Assembly: GCF_014205175.1 (NCBI RefSeq)
Contig: NZ_JACHNA010000001.1
Coordinates: 1,488,001-1,552,000, forward strand
Direction: 5' to 3'
Origin: Micrococcus cohnii
GTDB taxonomy: Bacteria > Actinomycetota > Actinomycetes > Actinomycetales > Micrococcaceae
DNA: 64,000 nt
Of the stretch, positions 33,859 to 42,935 are shown piece by piece. A program made the translations under genes and the position numbers. Every line of letters begins with the position of its first letter. Positions within the stretch are counted from its first letter, which is position 1. Under the pieces are notes generated by a model, which saw only the letters and a program-made list of their open reading frames with translations, ran no database searches and had not been told where the DNA came from.

Positions 33859-34348
33859 GAACAGTGAGCTCGACCTCGACGGGGGCGTCCAGGGGCAGGA
33901 CGGCCACACCCACCGCAGAACGCGCGTGTCGACCGGCGTCACCGAAGACCTCGGCGAGCAGGTCCGAGGCGCCGTTCACGACGGTCGGCTGCGCGGTGAA
34001 GGACGGGTCCGAGGCCACGAATCCGACGACCTTGACGACCTGTTCCACCTGCTCGAGCCCGCCCAGCACGGCGTGCACGGCGGCGAGCGCGTTGACGGTG
34101 CAGCGCCGAGCCAGCCGCTGCGCCTGCTCGGGGTCCACGCCGTCGACGTCGGCCCCCACCTTGCCGGCAGCCTCGAGGGCACCGTCGACGAACGGCAGCT
34201 GCCCGGAGGTGAGGACGAGATTGCCGTCGCGCACGGCCGGGACATAGCTGCCCACCGCGGCGGCGACCTCCGGCTTCGTGATGCCCAGCGCGGCCAGGCG
34301 CTCGGCCGCGCGGCCCAGCCCCCAGCCGGCGTTCTGCTGCTCGGGCAT
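33848..34348 (-). CDS. RidA/YjgF family protein
   Basis: A 166-residue protein with the RidA features GNLVLTSGQLPFVDG, NALAAVHAVLGGLEQVEQVVK and the final AVLPLDAPVEVELTVRA. These enzymes hydrolyse reactive enamine/imine intermediates. The typical catalytic Arg near the end of RidA is not at its usual place, so it belongs to a divergent actinobacterial branch (like Rv3678c). It lies between the DUF4177 and Nudix genes in one leftward operon. Confidence 0.85.
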   Translation of the reverse strand: MPEQQNAGWGLGRAAERLAALGITKPEVAAAVGSYVPAVRDGNLVLTSGQLPFVDGALEAAGKVGADVDGVDPEQAQRLARRCTVNALAAVHAVLGGLEQVEQVVKVVGFVASDPSFTAQPTVVNGASDLLAEVFGDAGRHARSAVGVAVLPLDAPVEVELTVRAR

Positions 34349-34350
34349 GC

Positions 34351-34521
34351 TCAGGCCGCCTTCGGACGCTTGAGGTAGGCGACGGGGTTGGTCCCGTCCG
34401 GGCCGGGGATCACGGTGACCAGCTCCCAGCCGTCCTCGCCCCACTGGTCGAGGATCTGCTTGGTCGCGTGCACGATCAGCGGCAGGGTGGCGTATTCCCA
34501 TCGGGTGTTCTCGGCAGTCAT
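34351..34521 (-). CDS. DUF4177 domain protein (56 aa)
   Basis: Starts MTAENTRWEYATLPLIVHAT and contains ILDQWGEDGWELVTVIPGPD, the DUF4177 core. The small protein is found at this same spot, upstream of RidA, in many Actinobacteria. Function unknown. It begins the DUF4177-RidA-Nudix operon and diverges from ponA2. Confidence 0.85.
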   Translation of the reverse strand: MTAENTRWEYATLPLIVHATKQILDQWGEDGWELVTVIPGPDGTNPVAYLKRPKAA

Positions 34522-34599
34522 GCTGACCAGCCTACCCACGCCGACCGACGCGCCCCAGACGACGGCGCCCCCGTCCGGCGAGCTGCCAGGGGACGCCGG

Positions 34600-34605
34600 T
34601 AGACT
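34600..34605 (+). promoter_or_regulatory. Leaderless-type -10 element of ponA2
   Basis: TAGACT stands seven bases before the ATG at 34613. No Shine-Dalgarno sequence is visible. Confidence 0.5.
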
Positions 34606-34612
34606 GCCGCGC

Positions 34613-36796
34613 ATGGCGCAGCGCAAGTCACCCTCCAAGGACACCGCGACGCCCCTTGGCCGACTCCTGAAGTTCCTGGGATTCTCGGCGCTGGCGGGGC
34701 TGCTCGTGGCCGGACTCATGCTGCCCGCGGCCGGGATCGTCGGCGCGGGGGCGAACGCGGGTTCGGCGATGCTCGGGGCGCTGCCCTCATCACTTCCGGA
34801 CGAGCCCGTCGCGGTCCCGTCCAAGGTGGTGACCTCCGACGGCAAGGAGATCGCGACCTTCTACGAAGAGAACCGCAAACCGGTGAAGCTCGAGGATATC
34901 GCCCCGTCGATGCGCCAGGCGATCGTCGCCATCGAGGACGAACGCTTCTATGAGCACGGCGGCGTCGACCCCCGCGGTCTGGCCCGCGCGATGGCGAACA
35001 ACGCCACCTCGGACTCGACGCAGGGCGCATCCACCCTGACGCAGCAGTACGTGAACAACGTGCTCATCAACTCCCAGATGCTCCGCGGCGACTCGCGCCT
35101 GACCCTCTCCGGGTCCAAGGAGATTTCGGACAAGGTCAAGGAGATGAAGCTCGCGGTCGAGGCTGAGAAGACCATGACCAAGGACGAGATCCTCGAGGGG
35201 TATCTGAACCTCGTGCTCTTCCAGGGTCGCGCCTACGGCGTCGAGGCGGCCGCCCAGTACGTCTTCGGCAAGTCGGCCAAGGACCTCGAGATCTGGGAGT
35301 CCGCGACGCTGGCCGGCATGGTGCAGTCACCCACCGGCTACAACCCGGAGACCAACCCGGAGGGCGCCAAGGCACGCCGCAACACCGTGCTCGGCGCGAT
35401 GCTCAAGAACGACTACATCACGCAGCAGGAGCACGACCACGCGGTCAAGCAGCCGCTGGAGGTCACGATGGAGTCGCTGCCCACCGGCTGCCTTGCCGCC
35501 GAGTTCGGCCAGTACTTCTGTGACTACGTCGAGCGGCAGGTCCTGGCGAGCCCGGCCTTCGGCCCGGATGCGACCTCGCGGAAAGCCATGCTGCACCGCG
35601 GGGGCCTGACGATCCGCACGACCCTCGACTCGAAGCTGCAGAAGGCGGCCGAGAAGGAGGTCAAGGAGCAGGTGCCCAACGACGAGTCCGCCGGCATCGG
35701 CGCCTCGCTGCTCACCCTCGAGCCGGGCACGGGCAACATCAAGGCGATGGCCCAGAACACCGACTACTCGCTCGGCAGCGGCAAGGGCGAGACCAGCATG
35801 AACTTCAATGTGGACCGCGAATGGGGCGGCGGCGCCGGCTTCCAGGCGGGATCCACGTTCAAGCCGTTCGTCGCGCTCGCCTGGCTGCGCAACGGGAACA
35901 AGCTGATCGACACCGTCCCGGCGGACACCGACCACTACCCCATGGGCACCCGCTTCGCGGCGTCCTGCCGCGACAGCGGCTACGTCACCGTCGGCGCGCC
36001 CTGGGACCTGAGCAACGTGGTGCAGGGCCTAAAGAAGCAGGACCGCATCGACGAGGGCCTGTTCTGGTCCGTCAACACCCCGACGGTTGCGGCCGCCTAC
36101 ATGACGGACCTGTGCGACATCACGTCGCTGATGACCGAGCTCGGCGTCCGCAAGGCGGACGACTCGATGCCCATCAGCCCGGACTCCCCCGCGTTCCTGC
36201 TGGGCTCGGACTCGATCGCACCGATGTCCCTGGCCCGCTCGTTCAACGCCCTGGCCGCGGACGGTCTGTACTGCGAGCCGCGGGTCTTCGAGTCGGTCAC
36301 GGACCGCTCGGGCCGCGAGTATGCGGTGCCGGACCCGGAGTGCCGCCAGGTGATCGACAAGGAGCACGTGCACGAGCTGTCCCCGGTGCTGCAGGGCATC
36401 GCGGACCTGAACATCCTCCAGGACGAGGCGGACTTCGCCGCCGCCGGCAAGACCGGCACGAACAACAACATGTCCTCGACCTGGTTCGTCGGGTACACGG
36501 ACAAGCTCACGACGGCCTCGTGGGTGGGACGCTGGACCAACCAGAAGACCCTCGCCGGCGAGACGATCAACGGCAAGAAGTACGAAGAGTTCTACGGCAC
36601 CGAGATCGGCGGGCCCCTGTGGCGGGCCTACATGGAGGCGGCCAACGAGAAGTACAAGCCGGGCGAGCTTCCCGACTACGACGGTCCGCAGTTCAAGGAC
36701 CACGGTGTCGAGGGCTCGCATCCGGCGGGAACCGACTACACGCTCGACGACATCGAGCGTCCCGGCCCCACGCCCGACGATTCCGCGGAGGACTGA
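34613..36796 (+). CDS. ponA2: Class A penicillin-binding protein (PonA2-like)
   Basis: A 727-residue bifunctional peptidoglycan synthase anchored by one helix (about 19-45). The GT51 transglycosylase domain shows AIEDERFYEHGGVDPRG (catalytic Glu) and GASTLTQQYVNN. The transpeptidase has STFKPF (nucleophile Ser), the SVN triad in FWSVNTPT, and KTGTNNN. No PASTA domain is visible at the C-terminus, which ends in a Pro/Asp-rich tail. The metallophosphoesterase gene follows after 5 bp, as in mycobacteria. Confidence 0.95.
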   Translation: MAQRKSPSKDTATPLGRLLKFLGFSALAGLLVAGLMLPAAGIVGAGANAGSAMLGALPSSLPDEPVAVPSKVVTSDGKEIATFYEENRKPVKLEDIAPSMRQAIVAIEDERFYEHGGVDPRGLARAMANNATSDSTQGASTLTQQYVNNVLINSQMLRGDSRLTLSGSKEISDKVKEMKLAVEAEKTMTKDEILEGYLNLVLFQGRAYGVEAAAQYVFGKSAKDLEIWESATLAGMVQSPTGYNPETNPEGAKARRNTVLGAMLKNDYITQQEHDHAVKQPLEVTMESLPTGCLAAEFGQYFCDYVERQVLASPAFGPDATSRKAMLHRGGLTIRTTLDSKLQKAAEKEVKEQVPNDESAGIGASLLTLEPGTGNIKAMAQNTDYSLGSGKGETSMNFNVDREWGGGAGFQAGSTFKPFVALAWLRNGNKLIDTVPADTDHYPMGTRFAASCRDSGYVTVGAPWDLSNVVQGLKKQDRIDEGLFWSVNTPTVAAAYMTDLCDITSLMTELGVRKADDSMPISPDSPAFLLGSDSIAPMSLARSFNALAADGLYCEPRVFESVTDRSGREYAVPDPECRQVIDKEHVHELSPVLQGIADLNILQDEADFAAAGKTGTNNNMSSTWFVGYTDKLTTASWVGRWTNQKTLAGETINGKKYEEFYGTEIGGPLWRAYMEAANEKYKPGELPDYDGPQFKDHGVEGSHPAGTDYTLDDIERPGPTPDDSAED

Positions 36797-36801
36797 GCCG
36801 G

Positions 36802-37725
36802 ATGCCGATGACCTCGACCCTCGGGCGCGCTGCGGTCGGCCTGGCCGCCGCCGGGGCCACCGCTGGAGCGTGGGGGCTGGCGGAGGCGAGCGCATACACG
36901 GTGCGCACACACCGGGTCGCCGCCCTGCCTCCCGGCTCGGCGCCGCTGCGCGTGCTGCACCTCTCGGACGTGCACCTGTTGCCGTGGCACCGCCGCCGCC
37001 TGGCCTGGCTCTCGCGCCTGGGCGTGACGCGGCCAGACCTGGTGGTGAACACGGGCGACAACATCGCCTCGGACCGCTCGATCACCCCGCTGCTCGAGGC
37101 CTTCGGCCCGTTGCTCGAGGTGCCGGGCGTGTTCGTGCCCGGCTCCAACGACTACTACGCGCCGAAGCGTGCCAATCCGCTGCGGTACTTCGCGGGACCC
37201 TCAAAGGTCGAGGCCTCGACGCGCCGTCGCCTGGACAGCGACGGGCTGTTCGGGCGGTTCGTCGAGGCCGGCTGGCGCGACCTGACGAACCGCTCCGTGT
37301 CCGTCGAGGTCGGCTCCGCCGCGCCGCTCGAGGTGCTCGCCGCGGGCACGGACGACCCGCACCTGGGCCTCGACGAGTTCGGCGGCTTCACCGCGGCAAC
37401 CCACGGTCCCAGCGACGAGGTCTTCACGCTCGGGGTCACCCACGCCCCGTACCGGCGGGTGCTCGACGCGATGGTGACCGACGGGGCGGACATGGTGCTG
37501 GCCGGTCATACCCACGGCGGCCAGGTGTGCCTGCCGTTCTTCGGGGCGCTGGTCACGAACTGCGATCTCCCCCGTCGTCAGGCCTCGGGCCTGTCCACGT
37601 GGAGCGCCGGAGGGCGCACGGTGCCGCTCGAGGTGTCCGCGGGCATCGGCGCGGCCCCCGCCATGCCGCTGCGCTTCGCCTGCCGCCCCGAGGCCGTCGT
37701 GCTGGATCTGGTCGCCCGTCTCTGA
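36802..37725 (+). CDS. Membrane-anchored metallophosphoesterase
   Basis: A 307-residue protein with an N-terminal hydrophobic anchor (about 8-30). The calcineurin-like metal motifs are LHLSDVHLLPWH (Asp, His), VNTGDNIA (Asp), PGSNDYY (Asn-Asp in place of the usual Asn-His) and LAGHTHGGQV (two His). Substrate unknown; relatives act on lipid-linked pyrophosphates such as UDP-diacylglucosamine. It is coupled to ponA2 (GGAGGACTGAGCC ribosome site), suggesting an envelope role. Confidence 0.88.
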   Translation: MPMTSTLGRAAVGLAAAGATAGAWGLAEASAYTVRTHRVAALPPGSAPLRVLHLSDVHLLPWHRRRLAWLSRLGVTRPDLVVNTGDNIASDRSITPLLEAFGPLLEVPGVFVPGSNDYYAPKRANPLRYFAGPSKVEASTRRRLDSDGLFGRFVEAGWRDLTNRSVSVEVGSAAPLEVLAAGTDDPHLGLDEFGGFTAATHGPSDEVFTLGVTHAPYRRVLDAMVTDGADMVLAGHTHGGQVCLPFFGALVTNCDLPRRQASGLSTWSAGGRTVPLEVSAGIGAAPAMPLRFACRPEAVVLDLVARL

Positions 37726-37756
37726 GCGGTCGGTTCAGGCGGCCGACCCGACGGCC

Positions 37757-37762
37757 TACACT
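37757..37762 (+). promoter_or_regulatory. Leaderless-type -10 element of the ABC exporter operon
   Basis: TACACT lies seven bases before the GTG at 37770. Confidence 0.45.
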
Positions 37763-37769
37763 CTCTGAG

Positions 37770-39638
37770 GTGACCCCCGTCTCATCCGCACCGCGCGCCC
37801 CGGGCTCCTCTGGCCCCGGTGCGCCTGTGCGCACTCTGCGCGCCTGCGTCGCGGGACTCGGCCCGTATCTGGAAGGAGTGCGGGTGCGCTGGTGCCTCGG
37901 CCTGACGGCCGCACTGCTCGCCGGCCTGGCGGCCCTCGCGATCCCGCAGGTGATCCAGCTGCTCGTGAACCGGGTGTTCACCACGGACCCCGGCCCCGAC
38001 GGCCGGACGCAGGTGCTGTGGGCGGCGCTCGCCCTCGCCGTGCTCGGCCTGGGCGAGGCGCTGTTCGTGTGGCTGCGGCGCGTGCTGGTGCTTCCTCCGG
38101 CGGCCGACGTGGAGAACCGCGCCCGGATCGCCCTGTACGGCCGGCTCCAGCGGCTGCCGGTCGCCTTCCACGACGCGTGGCCCTCCGGCCAGCTGCTCTC
38201 CCGCGCCCAGGCGGACCTGGGCCTGCTGCGCCGCTGGATCGCGTTCGGTTCGGTCATGTTCATCGTGGACTCGGCGGTCATTGCGATCGGTCTGGCGCTG
38301 CTGTTCGGGCTGTCCTGGCAGCTGGCCCTCGTCTACCTGGTCGCGGCCGCGCCGATCATGTGGCGCTCGTTCGGCTTCCGCAACGACTTCCGCTCCGTCT
38401 CCCGGCTCTCCCAGGACCAGGCCGGCGACCTGGCGACCACCGTCGAGGAGTCCGTGCACGGCATCCGCATCCTGAAGGCGTTCGGCCGGGGCGCGCACGC
38501 CCTCGACGGGTTCGCGGCGCAGGCCTCAACGCTGCGCGACACCGAGGTCCGCAAGGCCGGGATCCTCGCGCGCTTCATCGGGCTGGTGGTGGGCCTGCCG
38601 GAGCTGGCCCTCGGCGTCGGGCTGGCCCTGGGGCTGTGGCTCGTGGCGCGCGGCGAGCTGACGGTCGGCGCCCTCGCCGCGTTCTTCGCGACGGCGGCGG
38701 TTCTCGCACGCCCCGTCGAGTCGGTCGGGCAGCTGCTGGGCATGACCCTGTCGACGAAGACGGCGATCGACCGGCACCTCGACGTGATCTCCATCGAGCC
38801 CGCGATCGCCTCGCCCTCGCCGAGGGCCGCCGCCACCGGCCCGGACGCCACGGAGCCGGATCCGGCGCCGCGGGGGCGCCTGGCCCTGCGAGGCGTGCGC
38901 TTCGCTTGGCCGGACGCGGGCGCCGATGAGCCGGAGCTGCTGCGCGGCGTGGACCTCGAGCTGGCCCCGGGCGAGACGATGGCGCTGGTCGGCGCGACGG
39001 GTTCGGGCAAGTCGACGCTGCTGCAGCTGGTCCCGCGCCTGCACGACGTCACCGCCGGCGTGGTCGAGGTGGACGGGCAGAACGTGCGCGCGTTCGATCT
39101 CGACGAGCTGCGCCGCCGGGTCGCCGTCGCGTTCGAGGAGCCCACGCTGTTCTCCGCCAGCGTCGAGGACAATGTGCTGCTGGGTGCTCCCGCCGAGGTC
39201 CTGGCCGACCGGTCCGCGCGGGACCGGCTGCTCGAGACCGCCCTGGAAACCGCGCAGGCCGGTTTCGTGCACGCGCTGCCCGAGGGCACGGCGACCCAGA
39301 TCGGCGAGGAGGGGCTGAGCCTGTCCGGCGGGCAGCGGCAGCGCCTCGCCCTCGCCCGCGCGATCGCGGTCCGCCCGCGGATCCTCGTGCTCGACGACCC
39401 GCTCTCGGCCCTCGACGTGCGCACCGAGGAGGCCGTGACCGCGCGCCTGAAGGACGAGCTGGCGGAGACGACGACCCTTGTCGTGGCCCACCGCCCGTCG
39501 ACGGTCGCCCTCGCCGACCGGGTGGCCGTCCTGGAGGACGGACGCGTCGTCGACGTCGGCACGCATGCCGAGCTGCTCGCGCGCTCGGCGCCGTACCGGC
39601 GGATCATCTCGTCCACAGACGAGGAGGTGCGCGCATGA
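37770..39638 (+). CDS. ABC exporter half-transporter, subunit with degenerate ATPase site
   Basis: A 622-residue protein: six membrane helices (about 35-330), then an ATPase domain with Walker A VGATGSGKSTLL, signature LSLSGGQRQRLALARAIA and Walker B ILVLDDPLSALD. The residue after the Walker B Asp is Asp, not Glu, so this site is probably non-catalytic, as in heterodimeric exporters such as TM287/288. Start GTG 37770. Its end overlaps the partner gene by four bases (ATGA). Confidence 0.88.
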   Translation: MTPVSSAPRAPGSSGPGAPVRTLRACVAGLGPYLEGVRVRWCLGLTAALLAGLAALAIPQVIQLLVNRVFTTDPGPDGRTQVLWAALALAVLGLGEALFVWLRRVLVLPPAADVENRARIALYGRLQRLPVAFHDAWPSGQLLSRAQADLGLLRRWIAFGSVMFIVDSAVIAIGLALLFGLSWQLALVYLVAAAPIMWRSFGFRNDFRSVSRLSQDQAGDLATTVEESVHGIRILKAFGRGAHALDGFAAQASTLRDTEVRKAGILARFIGLVVGLPELALGVGLALGLWLVARGELTVGALAAFFATAAVLARPVESVGQLLGMTLSTKTAIDRHLDVISIEPAIASPSPRAAATGPDATEPDPAPRGRLALRGVRFAWPDAGADEPELLRGVDLELAPGETMALVGATGSGKSTLLQLVPRLHDVTAGVVEVDGQNVRAFDLDELRRRVAVAFEEPTLFSASVEDNVLLGAPAEVLADRSARDRLLETALETAQAGFVHALPEGTATQIGEEGLSLSGGQRQRLALARAIAVRPRILVLDDPLSALDVRTEEAVTARLKDELAETTTLVVAHRPSTVALADRVAVLEDGRVVDVGTHAELLARSAPYRRIISSTDEEVRA

Positions 39639-41572
39639 GCCAGCGGCACGAGGCGACGCCGAGCGAGGCCCGCAGGCGCGGTCTCCGGCGCGCGAATCCC
39701 GCCCGGCCGGCAGAATTTCGGACTCGCGTCCACGGGGTGGGCGCCGAGGACGTCCTCGAGTACACGAACGACGAGCGCGCACACGTGCGCCGCCGCTCAT
39801 GGCGGCTGTTGGCCGAGCTCGCCCGGCCCGTGCGGGGCGCGCTCGCCCTGACCCTGGTGCTCGTACTCGTCTCCAACGCGGCCCGGGCCGCCCTGCCGAT
39901 GCTCATCGCATGGGCAATCGACTGGGGCCTGCCGCAGGCCGTCGAGCACGTCGAGGCCGGGGACTCCCCCGCGCCCGTGCTGCTCGCGGTCGGCGGCGCC
40001 TACGCGGGGGCGGCCGTCGTCGCCGGCGGCCTGCTGGCCTGGTACCTGTGGCTCACGGCCCGAGCGAGCCAGCGGATGCTGCTGGACCTGCGGCTGCGGG
40101 TGTTCCGGCACACCCAGCGCCTCAGCCTCGAGTTCCACGAGACCTACACGTCTGGGCGCGTGATCTCGCGGCAGACCTCGGACCTGGAGGCCCTGCGCGA
40201 GCTGCTCGACCAGGGCGTCTCTTCCCTCGTCTCCGGCGCCCTGTTCATGGTCTTCACCGCAGCGTCCATCCTGCTGCTGGACCCGCTGTCCTTCGGGGTG
40301 CTGTGCGTCGCGTTCGTCCCGGTGGCGCTGCTCGTGCGCTGGTACCGGCGGCGGTCAGAGGACGTGTACCGGCGCTCGCGGGTGTCCTCGGCCCGGTCGA
40401 TCGTGCACTTCGTCGAGACGATGACCGGCATGCGCGCCGTGCAGGCGTTTCGCCGGCAGAAGGCCAACGACGAGCGGTACCGAGAGCTGGCCACGGAGTA
40501 CCGCGACGACATGGTCGAGTCGCTGAACCTGTTCGGCGTGCTGCAGACCTCGCTCGTGGCGATCGGCAACCTGACGGTCGTCGCGATGCTCGTCGTGGGC
40601 GGCTTCCGGGTGCTGGACGGTCAGCTGGCGGTCGGCGTGCTCGTGGCGCTGCTGCTGGCCGGGCGGCGCGTGTTCCAGCCGATGGAGATGCTCGCGATGT
40701 TCTACTCGTCGCTGCAGTCGGCGACGGCGGCGCTCGAGAAGGTCTCGGGCCTGCTGGAGCAGGAGCCGACGGTGCTCGAGGCCGAGCGGCCGGTCCCGCT
40801 GCCCGGGGCGGCGCCAGGTGAGGGCGTCGCGTCGGGGCGGATCGAGTTCGCGGACGCGGAGTTCGGCTACGGCGCCGGAAAGACGGTGCTGCCGCGGTTC
40901 GACCTGACGATCCCGGCCGGGCAGACGGTGGCCGTGGTCGGGCAGACCGGGGCGGGCAAGTCGACGCTGGTGAAGCTGATCGCCCGGTTCTACGACGTGT
41001 CCGCCGGCTCGCTCACCCTGGACGGGGTCGAGCTGCGGGAGCTGGCGACGGCCGACCTGCGCCGCAACGTCGTGATGGTGACGCAGGAGGCGTTCCTGTT
41101 CTCCGGATCGATCGCGGAGAACATCGCGTTCGGCCGGCCCGGCGCGTCGGAGGCCGAGATCCAGGCGGCGGCGCGGGCGGTGGGGGCGCACGAGTTCATC
41201 CTGGGGCTGCCGGAGGGGTACGACACGGATGTGTCGAAGCGCGGCGGCCGCCTGAGCGCGGGGCAGCGGCAGCTGGTGAGCTTCGCGCGGGCGTTCCTCG
41301 CGGACCCGGCGGTGCTGATCCTGGACGAGGCGACGAGCTCGCTGGACCTGCCGAGCGAGCGGCTCGTGCAGGCCGGGCTGGAACGGCTGCTGGGGAGCCG
41401 GACGGCGCTGATCATCGCGCACCGGCTGAGCACCGTGGAGATCGCCGACCGGGTGCTCGTCGTGCACGACGGGCGGATCGTGGAGGACGGCTCCCCGGCC
41501 GAGCTCGTGGCTGCCGGCGGCCGGTTCGCGGCAATGCACGCCGCGTGGGAGGAGTCGATGGGCCGGGGGTAA
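39635..41572 (+). CDS. ABC exporter half-transporter, catalytic partner
   Basis: A 645-residue protein with an N-terminal extension, six membrane helices, and an ATPase domain with Walker A VGQTGAGKSTLVKL, signature RLSAGQRQLVSFARAF and Walker B VLILDEATSSLD with an intact catalytic Glu. It pairs with the preceding subunit to form an asymmetric exporter for an unknown drug, lipid or peptide. A hairpin repeat follows the stop. Confidence 0.9.
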   Translation: MSQRHEATPSEARRRGLRRANPARPAEFRTRVHGVGAEDVLEYTNDERAHVRRRSWRLLAELARPVRGALALTLVLVLVSNAARAALPMLIAWAIDWGLPQAVEHVEAGDSPAPVLLAVGGAYAGAAVVAGGLLAWYLWLTARASQRMLLDLRLRVFRHTQRLSLEFHETYTSGRVISRQTSDLEALRELLDQGVSSLVSGALFMVFTAASILLLDPLSFGVLCVAFVPVALLVRWYRRRSEDVYRRSRVSSARSIVHFVETMTGMRAVQAFRRQKANDERYRELATEYRDDMVESLNLFGVLQTSLVAIGNLTVVAMLVVGGFRVLDGQLAVGVLVALLLAGRRVFQPMEMLAMFYSSLQSATAALEKVSGLLEQEPTVLEAERPVPLPGAAPGEGVASGRIEFADAEFGYGAGKTVLPRFDLTIPAGQTVAVVGQTGAGKSTLVKLIARFYDVSAGSLTLDGVELRELATADLRRNVVMVTQEAFLFSGSIAENIAFGRPGASEAEIQAAARAVGAHEFILGLPEGYDTDVSKRGGRLSAGQRQLVSFARAFLADPAVLILDEATSSLDLPSERLVQAGLERLLGSRTALIIAHRLSTVEIADRVLVVHDGRIVEDGSPAELVAAGGRFAAMHAAWEESMGRG

Positions 41573-41603
41573 GCGGCCGTGACCGCCCACACACAACCGT
41601 TGT

Positions 41604-41654
41604 GTGGTCACTTTCTGCCGGAATGCAGCGAGTTTGGCGACAGAAAGTGACCAC
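41604..41654. repeat. Hairpin repeat, family with core GTGGTCACTTTCTG (copy 1)
   Basis: The arms GTGGTCACTTTCTG (41604-41617) and its complement (41641-41654) are separated by 23 bases. The same arms recur at 42831-42887. A smaller CACACAAC...GTTGTGTG pair sits just before it. It lies after the ABC exporter operon and may terminate it. Confidence 0.7.
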
Positions 41655-41802
41655 GCAGCGCAGCGCTCGCAGTAACGACGCAACGCTCACAGTGACCACG
41701 CACCGAGGGAGGGCGGTGCAGGTGTGCAGGAGCCGTCCTCGCCGCGTCCACAGATCTCGGGGCGCGCCGCCATCGCTCCTGGCCGCACACCAGCATGGGC
41801 TC

Positions 41803-42699
41803 ATGAGCCGCATGCCCGCACCGCTGCCGCCGTCGCTGCCCTCCCCATTCCTGGTCTCGGAGCTCACCGACGCTGGAGCACCCGCCGGCCGTCTCCGACG
41901 CGCTGACCTCGCCCGCCTGGAGCGGGGCGTGTACGCCTGTCGCGACACCGAGGTGCACGACCCCTGGACCGCGCTCGGCCTGCCGGCGCCGCCCCATCAC
42001 CGCGCGCCCGGTCACCTTCGAGCACTGCTCCGTGCCCACCCGGCAGCAGTGCTCTCCCACGAGACGGCCGCCCACCTCCACGGCATCCCGTTCCCAGCCG
42101 GGCACGGGCAAGCCGCCCATGATCGCAGTACCTGGGTCCACCTGACGTTCCCCGCCGGCTCGCCGCGCACCCGACGTCCCGAGGTCGTGGCGCACCGCTG
42201 CCAGCTGCCCGAGGCCCAGGTGACGCACGTGCACGGTCTGCGAGTGACCACACTGGAGCGCACCTGGGTCGATCTGTGCTCGCTCGGACACCCGTGGCTG
42301 CTCGACGCTCTGGTCGCCGCCGGCGACCACTGCGTCAAACGACCCTGGACCGGGTTCGGACGCGCTCCCGCGCTCGCCAGCGTCGACTCCCTGCGCAGCA
42401 CCGTCGAGAGCCTTCGCAAGTACAAGGGGAAGGGCGCCGCTCTGCAGGCCCTCGAGCACGTTCGCGTCGGCGCGGACTCGGCGCCGGAGACCGAGATGCG
42501 CCTCGCCCTGATCGATGCCGGCCTCGGCGAGCCGTCGCTGCAGCACCCCATCGATCCGACCGACCCGTGGTCCCCGGAGGCCGACGCCGCCTACGAGGAC
42601 ATCAAGACGGCGCTGCAGTACGACGGATGGCACCACCGCTCCCGCGAGCAGCAGGCGCGGGACGCGTCGCGGGATCGCTACTGCCAGGAGCGGGGGTAG
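41803..42699 (+). CDS. DUF559-type (PD-(D/E)XK-like) protein, cut short by a nonsense codon
   Basis: A 298-residue frame. The N-terminus (LVSELTDAGAPAGRLRRADL then ARLERGVYACRD) resembles the AbiEi-like winged-helix lead. The C-terminus (GADSAPETEMRLALIDAGL then YEDIKTALQYDGWHHR) is the VSR/DUF559 nuclease-like core. The TAG at 42697-42699 falls where Trp (TGG) would fit, and the same frame stays open for 35 more codons (LSLRLTAEDRRERFRSLILT onward) to a TGA at 42805. The full gene was thus probably 333-334 residues, like its paralogue at 54454-55446. Likely a recent pseudogene. Confidence 0.65.
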   Translation: MSRMPAPLPPSLPSPFLVSELTDAGAPAGRLRRADLARLERGVYACRDTEVHDPWTALGLPAPPHHRAPGHLRALLRAHPAAVLSHETAAHLHGIPFPAGHGQAAHDRSTWVHLTFPAGSPRTRRPEVVAHRCQLPEAQVTHVHGLRVTTLERTWVDLCSLGHPWLLDALVAAGDHCVKRPWTGFGRAPALASVDSLRSTVESLRKYKGKGAALQALEHVRVGADSAPETEMRLALIDAGLGEPSLQHPIDPTDPWSPEADAAYEDIKTALQYDGWHHRSREQQARDASRDRYCQERG

Positions 42700-42830
42700 C
42701 TCAGCCTGCGGCTGACGGCCGAGGACCGTCGGGAACGGTTCCGCTCCCTCATCCTCACGATTCGCCGCCGCCGCGATGAGACCGTCAGGACCGACGCCAC
42801 GCCGTGATGCCGTCACCCGCCATTCCGAGT

Positions 42831-42887
42831 TGCGTGGTCACTTTCTGCCGTCAGGACACTGGATTTCCGACAGAAAGTGACCACGCA
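42831..42887. repeat. Hairpin repeat, family with core GTGGTCACTTTCTG (copy 2)
   Basis: The arms TGCGTGGTCACTTTCTG (42831-42847) and its exact complement (42871-42887) surround a 23-base loop. The loop differs from copy 1 but keeps CCG and CGA at its edges. It lies between convergent genes, so it probably works as a two-way terminator. Confidence 0.75.
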
Positions 42888-42935
42888 AGCACAGGCCGAG
42901 GCCAGGGACCGGGCAGCCTCAGCCCCGGAAGCGGC

